64,000 nt of DNA from Paulinella micropora. Its lineage: Eukaryota > Cercozoa > Imbricatea > Euglyphida. The notes beneath the pieces are model-generated. The model worked only from the letters and a program-made list of their open reading frames with translations. It was not told the origin of the DNA and ran no database searches. Both the position numbers and the translations under genes were made by a program. Below, piece after piece: positions 1 to 10,400 of the stretch; the first letter of the stretch is position 1, and the number at the start of each line of letters is the position of its first letter. The stretch spans positions 617,171 to 681,170 of the forward strand of contig BJOX01000160.1 in NCBI GenBank assembly GCA_009731375.1. Direction: 5' to 3'.

Positions 1-1
1 C

Positions 2-631
2 CGGGGGGGGCCCCCCCCCCCCCGGGGGGGGGGGCCGCCGCCCCCCCCCCCGGCGGGTGCGGCCGCCGCCGCTTCTCTCCCAGAGGGCGTGTCCGCCGCT
101 CCTCCTCCCCCGGCGGGCGTGTCCGCCGCCGCCGCCCCTCTCCCAGAGGGCGTGTCCGCCGCCGCTCCTCCCCCCCCGGCCGCCGCCGCCGCCAGCCTCG
201 ATCAAGGCCTGCTGGCCCCCCCGCTGGCCTCCTCACCTACTGCCTGCGCCCTGGGCCCAGCAGAAGAGGTGCCCCTGGACTCGCCCGTCTATGTGCTCGG
301 CGCCTCGGACGACGAGGCAGTGCCGGTGTGCGCCCTGGGGCCGGACCCCGGCGCCGTCGCCCCCGGGGGACAGCCGCGGGAGGAGGACGACGGGGCTTTT
401 GTCAACTACGCGTTCGACCCGGCGGCCGTCACGCAGGCGGACTCGGCCCCCGCGCCGCCCCCAGACTGCCAGGCGCCGCCGGCCGCCTCCGCCGGTCCTA
501 CCGGCCCCGCCGGCACTACTGGCCAGGCGCCCGCCGGCCCTGCTAGTCAGGCGTCCGGCGGCATGCAGGCGGTAGTGCCCGCGCCAGACACGGGCCCGGA
601 CCGCGGCCCCCTGTGCAGTTTCTACGAATGA
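2..631 (+). CDS. Ala/Pro-rich protein, 3' part of gene
   Basis: The frame is open from the window edge to TGA at 629-631, so the 5' end is missing or unresolved. The visible protein has Ala/Pro runs in its first 70 residues, caused by a GC-rich tandem duplication around the words GVSAAA and CPP. A less repetitive acidic stretch follows (DSPVYVLGASDDEAVPV, then REEDDGAFVNYAFDP), and the C-terminus is CSFYE. I recognise no domain. Other frames are also open because of the high GC content, but only this one gives acidic, non-Arg-rich sequence in 240-630. An ATG at 89 is possible but not proven as the start. It converges with the bHLH gene downstream. Confidence 0.5.
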   Translation, partial: RGGPPPPRGGGPPPPPPAGAAAAASLPEGVSAAPPPPAGVSAAAAPLPEGVSAAAPPPPAAAAASLDQGLLAPPLASSPTACALGPAEEVPLDSPVYVLGASDDEAVPVCALGPDPGAVAPGGQPREEDDGAFVNYAFDPAAVTQADSAPAPPPDCQAPPAASAGPTGPAGTTGQAPAGPASQASGGMQAVVPAPDTGPDRGPLCSFYE

Positions 632-704
632 CCGCCGCCCCGCGCGGCAGACAGTGACAGCGAGCGGGCTTAGTTTCGCCGGCCGGTGTGTGCCTGAGCA
701 GCCC

Positions 705-710
705 ATTAAA
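705..710 (+). terminator. ATTAAA polyadenylation-type signal
   Basis: ATTAAA lies 74 bases after the stop of the Ala/Pro-rich gene and before the convergent bHLH gene. Position and sequence fit a eukaryotic poly(A) signal. Bases 711-959 hold no other gene that I can support. Confidence 0.35.
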
Positions 711-959
711 AAGTCTAACTGCGGTCCTCTGGGCGCCGGCGGACGTGGCCTGGCGTCCTAGCGCGGCCGGCCACGAGTTCACCGGGGGGCAGCCCCTCCC
801 CAGCCACCACCCGGACCGGGGGCGAAAAGTGCTTCCCCCTCCGTACCGCCGGCGCTAGCTAGCCCGCTCCCGGCCGGCTTCCAACCTCGCCGGGTGCTGT
901 GCCCTGGACCGGTGCCTGAGCTTTTAATAGAGAGGCGGCGGCCGGCCACGGCCGCCGCT

Positions 960-2171
960 TTACAGAAAGGAGGGCTGATGGACGAGGCGGGAGATTTCCA
1001 AGTCCTGAGCGCCCGGGCCATAGCCCACCGTGCTCTTCAGTACGTCCAGTGCGCGCGCTATAACCTGGTTGTACGTGCTCTTGCCCAGGCCCAGGCGCGC
1101 AGTCATCTCGCGGCACATGAGCGCCAACTCCCTGCGCCGCTCATTCTCGTTCTTGTTCTTACCGAGCCCCCGGGCGCGACGGAAGGGCAGCGGACACTCT
1201 AGCTCGCGGGAGATACTAGTGGTCACGACTTCGCGCACCTTGTACACGGTTTCCGCCAACACCGTGTTAGCTTGTGTATTCTCGGGCAGGCTCAGCAGGT
1301 CCTTCAGCTCCCGCAAGTAGCCGTTGCGTTCGTCCCGGCACATCTTTTCCTTGTCGGGGCGATCGTGCCTGCGCTGGTCCGCGGGGGGTCGTTCCGCCCG
1401 CGACGCGGCGTCCTGTGCGGGCTCCGTCTTCCTGGCCTTGGGGCCGGCGAAGTCCCGCGCCTGAGTGCGCGTGTGCGCCCCGAACCGGGCGGTAGCGCTA
1501 GGGGCGGCCCCGGCCAGAGCCCCGCCCCAGCTTCTGCCTGTCCCCCTGCCGTCGTCGTCCGGGCCGGGCAGGACCGCCACGTTGTAATCACCACCAAAGG
1601 ACCACAGGCCCTGCGCCGGCCTGGTCGTCGGCCTGAGCACCGGGGTGCGGCTACCTCTTCGGGCGACCAGGCGGTCGAACAGGCCCGCGAGCAAGGCCCC
1701 CTCCTGCTCGCACTCGGCCCAGAGTTTTTGCAGCGCCGCTACCTCCAGCACGGCCTTCCCGCCGCCCGGGGGGTCGCCCGGGGGGTCGCCCGAGGGGTCG
1801 CCCGAGGGGTCGCCCGAGGGGTCGCCCGGGGGGTCGCCCGAGGGGTCGCCCGAGGGGTCGCCCGAGGGGTCGCCCGGGGGGTCGCCCGAGGGGTCGCCCG
1901 AGGGGTCGCCCTGGGCCCAAGGCAGGCTGTCCGGTGGCCCAGGTACAGCGCCACGCTCGGGGATGTCAGAAGCGGCGCACTGTCCGCTGCTGTCGGCCAA
2001 CAGGCTACCCGGGCTAGCGAGATGCCAGTCTTGCGGGTCAGGTAGTGGTTGGGGCAGGGTGGGAGAGCCCGCTGGTGGTGAGGAGGGGTGGGCGCCGGGG
2101 GAGCCACTCATCACCAGCGGCGGGAGGAAGTCTAGCAGAGGATAATCGTCCTCTTGGTCCAGCTGCAGCAT
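960..2171 (-). CDS. protein with two bHLH-like domains
   Basis: An uninterrupted 403-residue reading frame starts at ATG 2169-2171. The N-terminus is acidic and hydrophobic (MLQLDQEDDYPLLDFLPPL), as in many activation domains. Residues about 85-135 are GDPS/GDPP repeats encoded by a 12-bp minisatellite. A first bHLH-like segment (about 267-316) has a basic stretch RRHDRPDKEK, then DERNGYLRELKDLLSLP, a short loop and a second amphipathic helix. A second one (about 338-382) has NENERRRELALMCREM, a loop with GLGKS, and the helix NQVIARALDVLKS. The ERRR block is the pattern of E-box-contacting bHLH proteins; the first basic region is less canonical. The likely role is a nuclear DNA-binding regulator (inference). 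It is divergent from the L-domain gene, 293 bp away. No intron is needed. Confidence 0.7.
   Translation of the reverse strand: MLQLDQEDDYPLLDFLPPLVMSGSPGAHPSSPPAGSPTLPQPLPDPQDWHLASPGSLLADSSGQCAASDIPERGAVPGPPDSLPWAQGDPSGDPSGDPPGDPSGDPSGDPSGDPPGDPSGDPSGDPSGDPPGDPPGGGKAVLEVAALQKLWAECEQEGALLAGLFDRLVARRGSRTPVLRPTTRPAQGLWSFGGDYNVAVLPGPDDDGRGTGRSWGGALAGAAPSATARFGAHTRTQARDFAGPKARKTEPAQDAASRAERPPADQRRHDRPDKEKMCRDERNGYLRELKDLLSLPENTQANTVLAETVYKVREVVTTSISRELECPLPFRRARGLGKNKNENERRRELALMCREMTARLGLGKSTYNQVIARALDVLKSTVGYGPGAQDLEISRLVHQPSFL
1773..1912. repeat. 12-bp coding minisatellite
   Basis: Eleven to twelve tandem copies of GGGTCGCCCGAG, some with GGG instead of GAG at the end. They encode GDPS/GDPP on the minus strand inside the bHLH gene. 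The unit is a multiple of three and contains no stop in most frames, which explains the long shadow frames here. Confidence 0.9.
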
Positions 2172-2464
2172 GTTTTACGTTCTACGCCGGGCGGAAAGTG
2201 AAGCGGACGCGCTCCCTTCCTCCCCGGAAAAGAGCGCGCGCCGCGCACGTGCGGGGCGGGGGCTCGCGCGCCAGCCTCTCCCCCCCCCTCCGTGCCCGCG
2301 GGCGGGCGCCGGTGGCGGCCCGCGCGCATGCGTCCGGCCCGTGCCGCCCCCCCCCTTGCTTCCCTTCCCCTGGCGCGAAAGGAGAGGAAGGGGGGGGAGC
2401 AAGAGAAGAAGAGAGCGCGCCGGCGGCGGGGGCTCGCGCAGCGGTCTATTTCCCAAGATGCAAC
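2172..2464. promoter_or_regulatory. divergent promoter region
   Basis: The 293 bases lie between the ATG of the minus-strand bHLH gene (2171) and the ATG of the plus-strand L-domain gene (2465). They are GC-rich with C-runs and purine tracts and have no convincing TATA box. The plus-strand start sits in CAAGATGCAACATGGCC, a good translation-start context. Shared control of the two genes is inferred from geometry only. Confidence 0.5.
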
Positions 2465-4795
2465 ATGGCCGAAGAAAAAAAAAGGGCCGGCCCCAGCCAA
2501 GCACGGGAGAGGAAATGCGCCAGCTGCGACCGGCTTTCGGTCTCGGAGGGGGCCCTGGTCTCCGCCAACACCAACCTCCTAGGATTCCTAACCACCCAGG
2601 ACAGCGCCCGCGGCCTCAGGGTGTGCCAGATGTTGTTGCCCGCCCAGCGCACAGCCGCTAGAGAACGAAGCGCCTTGCTGAACTATCTGCATCTGCGCAG
2701 TCTGCGGCTGCCTGTTGCCGGCAGAAATAACCTACAGTTAGCACCGCTCTTGGCCGATTTCGGCGCCCGGCCGATGGACTACCTGACGGAAATCCAAGGC
2801 TGGGCCAGCAACAACTACCGGGCCCTGCAGGGTAGACAAGCCGCGTGGCGAAAGGCCGGCGACGCGTTGGCCGGGGGCGGGCCTGACATATTGGCGTTTG
2901 CTCCCCTGCTAATTCCTCCGGTGGGCACAGTCCACCCCGTTGCGCACACGGCCGCTACTCGCTCTACTCGCTCTACCCGCGACGACGTGGACCTGCGCAG
3001 GGAAAGCTACTGGCACTCGCTCGGCGTCGCGGCTAGGCTTGGGCTCGGGGCCAGCGCCGGGGACGGCAGTTTTGTGCTCCCCGAACTGGTCATCTCCCGG
3101 GGCGAAAGCTACCCCGCGGGCCGTGACCAAGAGCTGGCCGAGCTCGCCAGCCGGAACGCGGGGTACTTCCCCTTCGCGGGACCCCAGGCTTTTCCCGTCC
3201 GGCGGCTGTGCCTGCATCACCTGGCCGTAGAAGAATGCACGTACCTGAAGCTCGCCAGGACAGGCGCCGGCGCCCAGCCGTTCCTGGACCAGGTCACGGC
3301 GCTCGAGTTTACCCAAACCGTCCTGCCCGAGCCAGGGAAAATCCTCCCTGAGTTCACCCTGTCCGGCCTGCCGCTACTGCAACGGTTTGTCTTTACGCAG
3401 CAAGCGCAGCGGCACGAACGGCGCCCCTCCTCGCAGCCAGCGCTACTCTTCGAGGACTGTCCGGCCCTCGCCACCATCGACACCTCTTTGCGCAGCGGCG
3501 ACAGCCCACAGCCGGTCAGAGTGGGCCTTCGCGGCAGCTGTGCCGCTGTGCTGCAAGTCAAGCCAGGGAACGGGGATCTGCACTGGGAGGCAAGCCAGTG
3601 CCACCAGCTGACTACCCTGAGGTGGCCGGAACTCCGCACCACGGAGGGAGTCCTCACGCTGCGGCTGTACGCGTGTACGACCCTGAGCGAGCTTTTGTTA
3701 CCGCTGCTAGCGCAAGCCGGGGGCCTGCACGTACAACTGCTCCCTACCGAGCCTTCCACTGGCTATTATTCGCCCCGCGCAGCAGCGCCCGCCGCCCCGC
3801 CGTTGCAGGACTTCGCACTGTTCCATGCGCCCGAGCTGGCCGTCGTGGCCGGAAACCTCGACGTGGAACTCCGTAGCTGTCCGGCCCTGTCCAGCTTCAC
3901 ACTACCAGAGTTGTACAAGGTATACAAAGAGGCCGAGTTCGGGTTCCACGGGTGCGGCACCCTGGCAGAGGCTACCTTGCCTAGATTGGCATCGGTGGGC
4001 TACCTGCTGGGCCTGGACTTTTGTGCCTGCCAAAGCCTCACGGCTTTCACTCTGCCCCTGTTACAACGGCTCGCGCACCGGCCGGCCGTGGGCCAGGGCT
4101 GGGGACAGGAGCGTGGCCTGAGGCTACATTTCGAGGACTGTACCACCCTGCATAACTGCACTTTGCCCCTGCTGCGTACCCTCGGGAAGAGGGAGCTTGG
4201 CAGCTCTTACCGGGGAGGCCCAGCGGAGGACGACGACGCGCCCGCTTTCGGGGGGTCCCTAAATGTATCCCTCGAGAACTGCCCTGTGTTCGAAAATTTA
4301 GACCTGCCGCTGCTCAGCAAAGTACGGGGCGGGGGCTGCGTGCTCAAAGTACAGCGCTCCGACGTTAGGCTGGTAAGCTTGCCCTGGCTGCGCCTAGTGG
4401 ATCAAGAGCTCTGGCTAGAATTCCAGGGCTGCACGAAGCTACAGGAGTTTATGCTACCGAGGCTGTGGCTGGTGCGGGGGCGAGGCGAGTCTAGGAGGAG
4501 CCGCGTCAGCTTCGAACGCTGTCTCCACCTAAAGAAGTTTGCTTTGCCTCTGTTAGCGCAAGTAGGCTGTGAACTGTCGGTGTGCGTCAAGAACTGCCCA
4601 GCATTCCGAGAGCTGTCGCTGCCTAAGCTCGAGAAGGTAGCGGGGCCGGTCCAGGTAGAGTTGGAGTGCCCCGAGCTGCGGACCTGTGACTTCTCCGCGC
4701 TGGCCCAGGTACGGGGTGCGTTCACTGTGACCGCCAAGCGCTGCGACCAGCTCGAGGCCCTGCGACTGCCGCTGATACAGAGGCGACTTATCTAA
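2465..4795 (+). CDS. leucine-rich / L-domain-like repeat protein
   Basis: Intronless frame of 776 residues. I chose ATG 2465 because the upstream in-frame region overlaps the antisense bHLH gene and is GC-driven. A short Cys pair (KCASC) lies near the N-terminus. From about residue 329 to the end there are some 14 imperfect repeats of 25-35 residues built as C-x2-L-x4-LP-x-L-x2-V, for example ENCPVFENLDLPLLSKV, ERCLHLKKFALPLLAQV and KNCPAFRELSLPKLEKV. Spacing and the Cys-Leu-Pro signature recall receptor L-domain, Ecm33-type or BspA-type leucine-rich solenoids, so a binding role is likely. I see no signal peptide and no membrane segment, so an intracellular place is inferred. The stop codon lies in the first unit of the downstream satellite. 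Confidence 0.75.
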   Translation: MAEEKKRAGPSQARERKCASCDRLSVSEGALVSANTNLLGFLTTQDSARGLRVCQMLLPAQRTAARERSALLNYLHLRSLRLPVAGRNNLQLAPLLADFGARPMDYLTEIQGWASNNYRALQGRQAAWRKAGDALAGGGPDILAFAPLLIPPVGTVHPVAHTAATRSTRSTRDDVDLRRESYWHSLGVAARLGLGASAGDGSFVLPELVISRGESYPAGRDQELAELASRNAGYFPFAGPQAFPVRRLCLHHLAVEECTYLKLARTGAGAQPFLDQVTALEFTQTVLPEPGKILPEFTLSGLPLLQRFVFTQQAQRHERRPSSQPALLFEDCPALATIDTSLRSGDSPQPVRVGLRGSCAAVLQVKPGNGDLHWEASQCHQLTTLRWPELRTTEGVLTLRLYACTTLSELLLPLLAQAGGLHVQLLPTEPSTGYYSPRAAAPAAPPLQDFALFHAPELAVVAGNLDVELRSCPALSSFTLPELYKVYKEAEFGFHGCGTLAEATLPRLASVGYLLGLDFCACQSLTAFTLPLLQRLAHRPAVGQGWGQERGLRLHFEDCTTLHNCTLPLLRTLGKRELGSSYRGGPAEDDDAPAFGGSLNVSLENCPVFENLDLPLLSKVRGGGCVLKVQRSDVRLVSLPWLRLVDQELWLEFQGCTKLQEFMLPRLWLVRGRGESRRSRVSFERCLHLKKFALPLLAQVGCELSVCVKNCPAFRELSLPKLEKVAGPVQVELECPELRTCDFSALAQVRGAFTVTAKRCDQLEALRLPLIQRRLI

Positions 4796-4993
4796 CTATT
4801 ACTACTACTGCTACTACTTATCTAACTATTACTACTACTACTACTACTACTACTTATCTATTACTACTACTATTACTACTACTACTACTACTTATCTAAC
4901 TATTACTACTACTACTACTACTACTTCTACTACTACTACTACTACTACTACTTATCTAACTACTACTACTACTACTACTACTTATCTAAATAT

Positions 4994-5034
<41 letters not shown>

Positions 5035-5044
5035 ATCTAACTAT

Positions 5045-5092
<48 letters not shown>

Positions 5093-5107
5093 AACTTATC
5101 TAACTAT

Positions 5108-5155
<48 letters not shown>

Positions 5156-5174
5156 TACTACTACTACTTATCTA

Positions 5175-5211
<37 letters not shown>

Positions 5212-5216
5212 ATCTA

Positions 5217-5265
<49 letters not shown>

Positions 5266-5333
5266 ATCTAACTATTACTACTACTACTACTACTACTTAT
5301 CTAACTATTACTACTACTACTACTACTAATCTA

Positions 5334-5367
<34 letters not shown>

Positions 5368-5556
5368 ATCTAACTATTACTACTACTACTACTACTACTT
5401 ATCTAACTATTACTACTACTACTACTACTTATCTAACTACTACTACTACTACTACTACTAACTACTACTACTACTACTTATTGAATATCTAACTATTACT
5501 ACTACTATTACTACTATTACTACTACTACTACTACTTCTACTGCTACTTATCTAAT

Positions 5557-5600
<44 letters not shown>

Positions 5601-5643
5601 ATCTACCTATTATTACTACTACTACTACTACTCATCTAACTAT

Positions 5644-5713
<70 letters not shown>

Positions 5714-5721
5714 CTAACTAT

Positions 5722-5765
<44 letters not shown>

Positions 5766-5829
5766 ATCTAACTATTACTACTACTACTACTACTATCATT
5801 ACTACTACTACTACTACTTATCTAACTAT

Positions 5830-5864
<35 letters not shown>

Positions 5865-5873
5865 TCTAACTAT

Positions 5874-5920
<47 letters not shown>

Positions 5921-6212
5921 ATTTAACTATTACTACTACTACTACTACTACTGCTACTTATATAATTATTATTGCTACTACTACTACTACTATTACTACA
6001 CACACACATTCACCCGCGCCAAGCAACAGTAGCTTGTGGGTTTGCCCTATGCACACAAATAAAACACACATAAATATATATACGCACACACGCACACACG
6101 CACACAGATCAGATACACACACACACATATTCACCCGCGCCAAGCAACAGCAGCTTGACTACTACTACTTATCTAGCTAATTTACTACTACTACTATTAC
6201 TTATCTAACTAT

Positions 6213-6247
<35 letters not shown>

Positions 6248-6257
6248 ATCTAACAAT

Positions 6258-6310
<53 letters not shown>

Positions 6311-6340
6311 ATCTAACTACTACTACTACTACTACTACTG

Positions 6341-6374
<34 letters not shown>

Positions 6375-6428
6375 ATATCTTACGATTACTACTACTAATA
6401 CTACTACTTATCTAACTTTTACTACTAA

Positions 6429-6470
<42 letters not shown>

Positions 6471-6475
6471 AAACA
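4783..6475. repeat. CTA trinucleotide satellite with TTATCTAACTATT spacer
   Basis: About 1.7 kb of (ACT)n broken every 25-80 bases by CTTATCTAACTATT, with more than 20 occurrences of that word or close variants. It starts inside the last codons of the preceding gene and ends in pure (CTA)n at 6475. It is interrupted at 6000-6165 by a CA-rich block with a duplicated 28-base word. Confidence 0.95.
6000..6165. repeat. CA-rich insert with duplicated 28-mer
   Basis: TTCACCCGCGCCAAGCAACA occurs at about 6008 and again at about 6130, each followed by GTAGCTTG or GCAGCTTG. Between them are (CACA)n and ATATAT. The block splits the CTA satellite and looks like a small segmental duplication. Confidence 0.75.
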
Positions 6476-7439
6476 TTCCTGTCAAAGGGACTAGTCCTTT
6501 TTGCCTACTATTTGCCTCAAATCTATGAGGCAAATATGTGATCTTTTTGCTCAAAATTCGTTTATTTATGACCCTGAAGCGTTTTGAATCAAAACGATAA
6601 AGTTTGCAGTTGATATCCGATGTATAAGTCCACATTTGGAGGCAAAATGAGGCAGATTCAGAGGCAAATATTTTAGCCTCTGATTTGCCTCGTATTTGCC
6701 TCATCTTTATGACTTTTCTTCTATTTTCAACTAAATATTGATTATTTTTCATGAAATATGATATTTAAATATAAATTATTAATTTTTCTTGCACCGGTGG
6801 CAACTTAACCAGAAAAGTCAGGTGTTTGCCACCCGGCAGTCTTAGCACTATCACCATGTCTGATATAATTATTAATAAACTATTCTTCTTGCCATTGCAA
6901 TACAAAATTGATTTAATTTAACTAAATATAATATTTAATTAAAAAAATTTGAAAACAATTATTCTGGTAGCAATTTGACTGGAACATCAGGTATTTTTCC
7001 ATCATCTGACTTTGAATTTCAGACATATATTTCTGCGTGACTTAACCATTTCTCCTAAGTCACAAATCACCAAAAATTCACGAAATAGTGAGAAAAATAT
7101 ACATAAATACTTGCTAAATCATTATTAAAACTAAATATAATATTTTCAAAATTATTTCTTGACCAATAATAACTTAGTCATCGGCCGACAGTGCCTCACC
7201 CATCAGGTTTTTTTATTAATATTTTCGCCTAAGTCCAAATCCAACAAAAATTAATCGAATATTAATACAAATGTGCACAACTGATTTGTTTGATTCTAAT
7301 CTAATTAATTATTACAATTTTGAAACTATTATTGAGATGTTGCTTTAAAAAAAATGTATGTTTGCGGAGTGGAGGATTTACTAAGACAGTCAACATACCG
7401 AACGTCAATCAATCATCTCTGAACAAAAAGTATTGGTTA
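6476..7439. other. AT-rich intergenic DNA with TTTGCCTC/GAGGCAAA motifs
   Basis: No gene seen. Within 6500-6705 the octamer TTTGCCTC and its complement GAGGCAAA occur about eight times in both orientations. From 6750 to 7210 there are three diverged, about 190-base units, each joining an AT-rich stretch to a sentence such as GGTGGCAACTTAACCAGAA or GGTAGCAATTTGACTGGAA. Confidence 0.5.
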
Positions 7440-10400
7440 TCAATTATCCCTGAACATTACCTGAACGTCAATCAATCTAATCCCCCAAAGCGTTAGCCAA
7501 GCCTCAGACGAAAAATCAGATAAGTCAGATCTGCAACCCTCCTCCCGCAAACCTTGAGCTTCCCGTTCCTCATCGCTCAAAGCAAAAATCCTTGCAAACG
7601 TACGGCGTACACGTACTCGAGCCGCGGAATGGGGTTGATTTTGAAGAGGTACAAGCGACTCGTTGTCGTCCGATGATTGAGAGCTAGAACTTACCTCTTC
7701 GTTTTCGAGTGGTTCCTCTGCGTCCGTTCTCCTCTTCTTCCTAGATCGCGCGCCACCACGCGCACGTCCGCGGCCGCCCCGTCCGCGACCTGACCTGTGC
7801 TGCTGCTCGCCTTCCAAGCTACCAGCTCGTCCATCATCGTTAAGAAAAGAAAGAACGCGCTCAATCAGAACTGTCTTGTTTCCGCTAATCCTTTGACTAT
7901 TCTGAGCTAGCCACGACTTCAACTCTCTAGTTGTCGCCTTCTTCAAGCTATCTGCTGTCTCAGCTTCCTCTAACAGCTGTGTCACTCGCAGATGGGGTGC
8001 GGGCCCCCGATTGGGGTTGTCAAAATCGTGAAGGACCTTTTCATCTTCCGAAAGCAGCCGTGCTCCCATCCACGCAGGATGGCTGGGTGCATCCTGAATT
8101 TACAAAGGCAGTTCTAGGTGCATACAACCGCTCTCTCTCTGTTAGCATGGCGGCTGCGTCCTCTGCAGCCTGTCTATCAGCAGGTACTCCCCACAAATCC
8201 TCTGGCAGTTTGTCCAGAACACGGATTGGAGCATTCCAGACTGTTCCCGACTTATCAGCACACACAAGATGATCTGGCCTACCTGGCATGTTCCCATCTC
8301 CTTCCTCACCGTCCCAAATGATACGCGTGAGTTCCGACAAGCGCAGGACCTCCTTGAACCATTCCTGCTCTTCTTTCGTGCGATACTTATTAGCTAAATA
8401 CTGCACGTCCTTCACTATCTTTGGAGTTGCCCAGTTCACGTGGGGAAGCTTGGCGGGTCTGTCTAACACTATTCAAAACATGACATAAAACACTTTTCAG
8501 GTTTGGGATAACTACCTGGTTCCTTGATGTATGGCAATATATCCTCGCCATCGGGGTCGTCATTCACACCGTGCCAGTGCATTTGGGCATCGCCCCAAGT
8601 TTTGACTCGAACTCCTGATACTGCCAGGCGAGGGGTCTCTGAAAATATTTGAAAGATGGGTTCATGGAGTCCTCAACGTATTTGTCCCAATCATACTCAC
8701 TTTTCAGAAGCAAAAGGCAATATGATTCTTTGTTTTTTTTGAAGCCTAGCATTAGTTTAAAGAGTGCTTGTGCAAACTTAGTGCTCATGAGGGTGGTGTT
8801 GTATCCAAGATAGCGCATGACATAGAATTTTTGATCCTGTTTACTGTGTGAGTGCTTTGTGACCATTCTATTAGTTTCTATCTTTTTTCCATTTCTTGCC
8901 GACAATGTGACACCAAAACAGCTGTGTACTCAAACCTGTGTTTTCAACCCCCCCATCCCAATCTACAAGAAGCTGTGATGCTGCCTTAGTGCTAGGATGA
9001 AACATTTCCCAACGGACAAGATGGTATAAGAAAGTTATATTTGAATTGGCACTGTGTGTTATATTGGGCAAATGACACAGAATAAAATTCATGTCATGGG
9101 CATACATGGTCGCACCACCTGCATGTATCCTCACCACATACCTGCCTCTGAAGTCCGCCGACCCTCGCGGACACCAGAGAAGGTTAAAGGGCTTTGTCAT
9201 ATCTATCGTCATGGAAGTGACCCTCTGAATGTCCTTACCCCTGGGCAAGAAAAGCAAAGATAGATTCTAAAAAAAAGGAAGCATAGGAATTGACCCTTCT
9301 ACAGCACGCCTCATGCTGCCCCTCCTATTTACACGATGTATCTTATTGTGTATCCGGTTCCGTGTTCTCCATTCAGTGGCTGCATTCTTAGTCTTGAATC
9401 TAAAAAAATTATAAAAAAAAAGAGGAAAAATGAAACAAAGAACATAGGATTCAAAAGGGAAGTAATGCCCAGACTGATGCTCACTGGCGAGCTCTGTACA
9501 GAAGGCGCACTTGGCGAAATCTCCCTTTCTGATGGGCTTAACCTTACTGAACTCGGCGCGCCAGACCTTACGAACCGTGCTTTCACTGGGGCCCTCTGGG
9601 GGGGGGGGGGGGGGGGGGAAAAAAAAAAACNNNNNNNNNNACCCCACTGCTCTTGGATCCAAGCATAGATACGATTGAAGTCCATGGTGTCTTGCAGATG
9701 GAAAATGCCATCAGCCACAGATTCTGGTTCTTGCTCTACAAAAAACTTCTGGTGTAACAAAGCAAAGACAAGGTCTTCTACAGGGCTATCAGCCTTCCCA
9801 TAGTCCTCGAAAAACTTATTGTCTTCCTCTACAGCTTTTCTAGCCCTACGCATGGTTTTATCTCCAATCCCGTGCAGTCTCATCCACATGCTTCTACAGA
9901 CCCTAGCATTTTTGTATCTGTATTCCACAACACCATCCTGGTTCTCCATAATCATCATCTGCCCTGCCACCCATGCAGCTAGCTCACTTCTTTTCATCTG
10001 AACAGAATCTGCCCTAGCTTTTACCGCAGCGAAAGGCTGTAACCACTTGTTACACTTTAGATTTACACAGCACTTACTCTTCATTTCTTCCTCTAGCTCT
10101 GTCCAAGTACAACCTAACCACTTCTTGAAGCTTTTGGGGCGAGTCTCGAGTTTTACGCTGCTTTCTTTTTTTTTAAAAAGTCTGTATTGCGTGTAACTTC
10201 CAAAAAAGGAGTGTATCGGGGGATAGGAATATTCAGTGCTACGTACAGAGGCAGCATGCTGGTTCTAAAATCACCTGAGGGAGTACTGCTGGGCTTTTTG
10301 GTAGTGGAAGGTGGCTGGCTAGGCTTGAACACTGCAGGGAAACTCTGTCGGTCACTGACTGTCACATGTGACACTGCCTGAGGCTGCTTGGAAGGGAAGA

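Noticed and set aside
57-706. Several overlapping long frames on both strands at the left edge
   Set aside because: All but one are Arg- or Pro-rich shadows created by high GC content and the CCGCCG-type repeats.
1272-2145. Plus-strand frames reading RGVARGVA and GSPEGSPE
   Set aside because: Shadows of the 12-bp minisatellite inside the minus-strand bHLH gene.
4796-6475. Telomere or telomere-like repeat
   Set aside because: The unit is ACT with CTTATCTAACTATT spacers, not a TTAGGG-type motif, and unique sequence continues on both sides.
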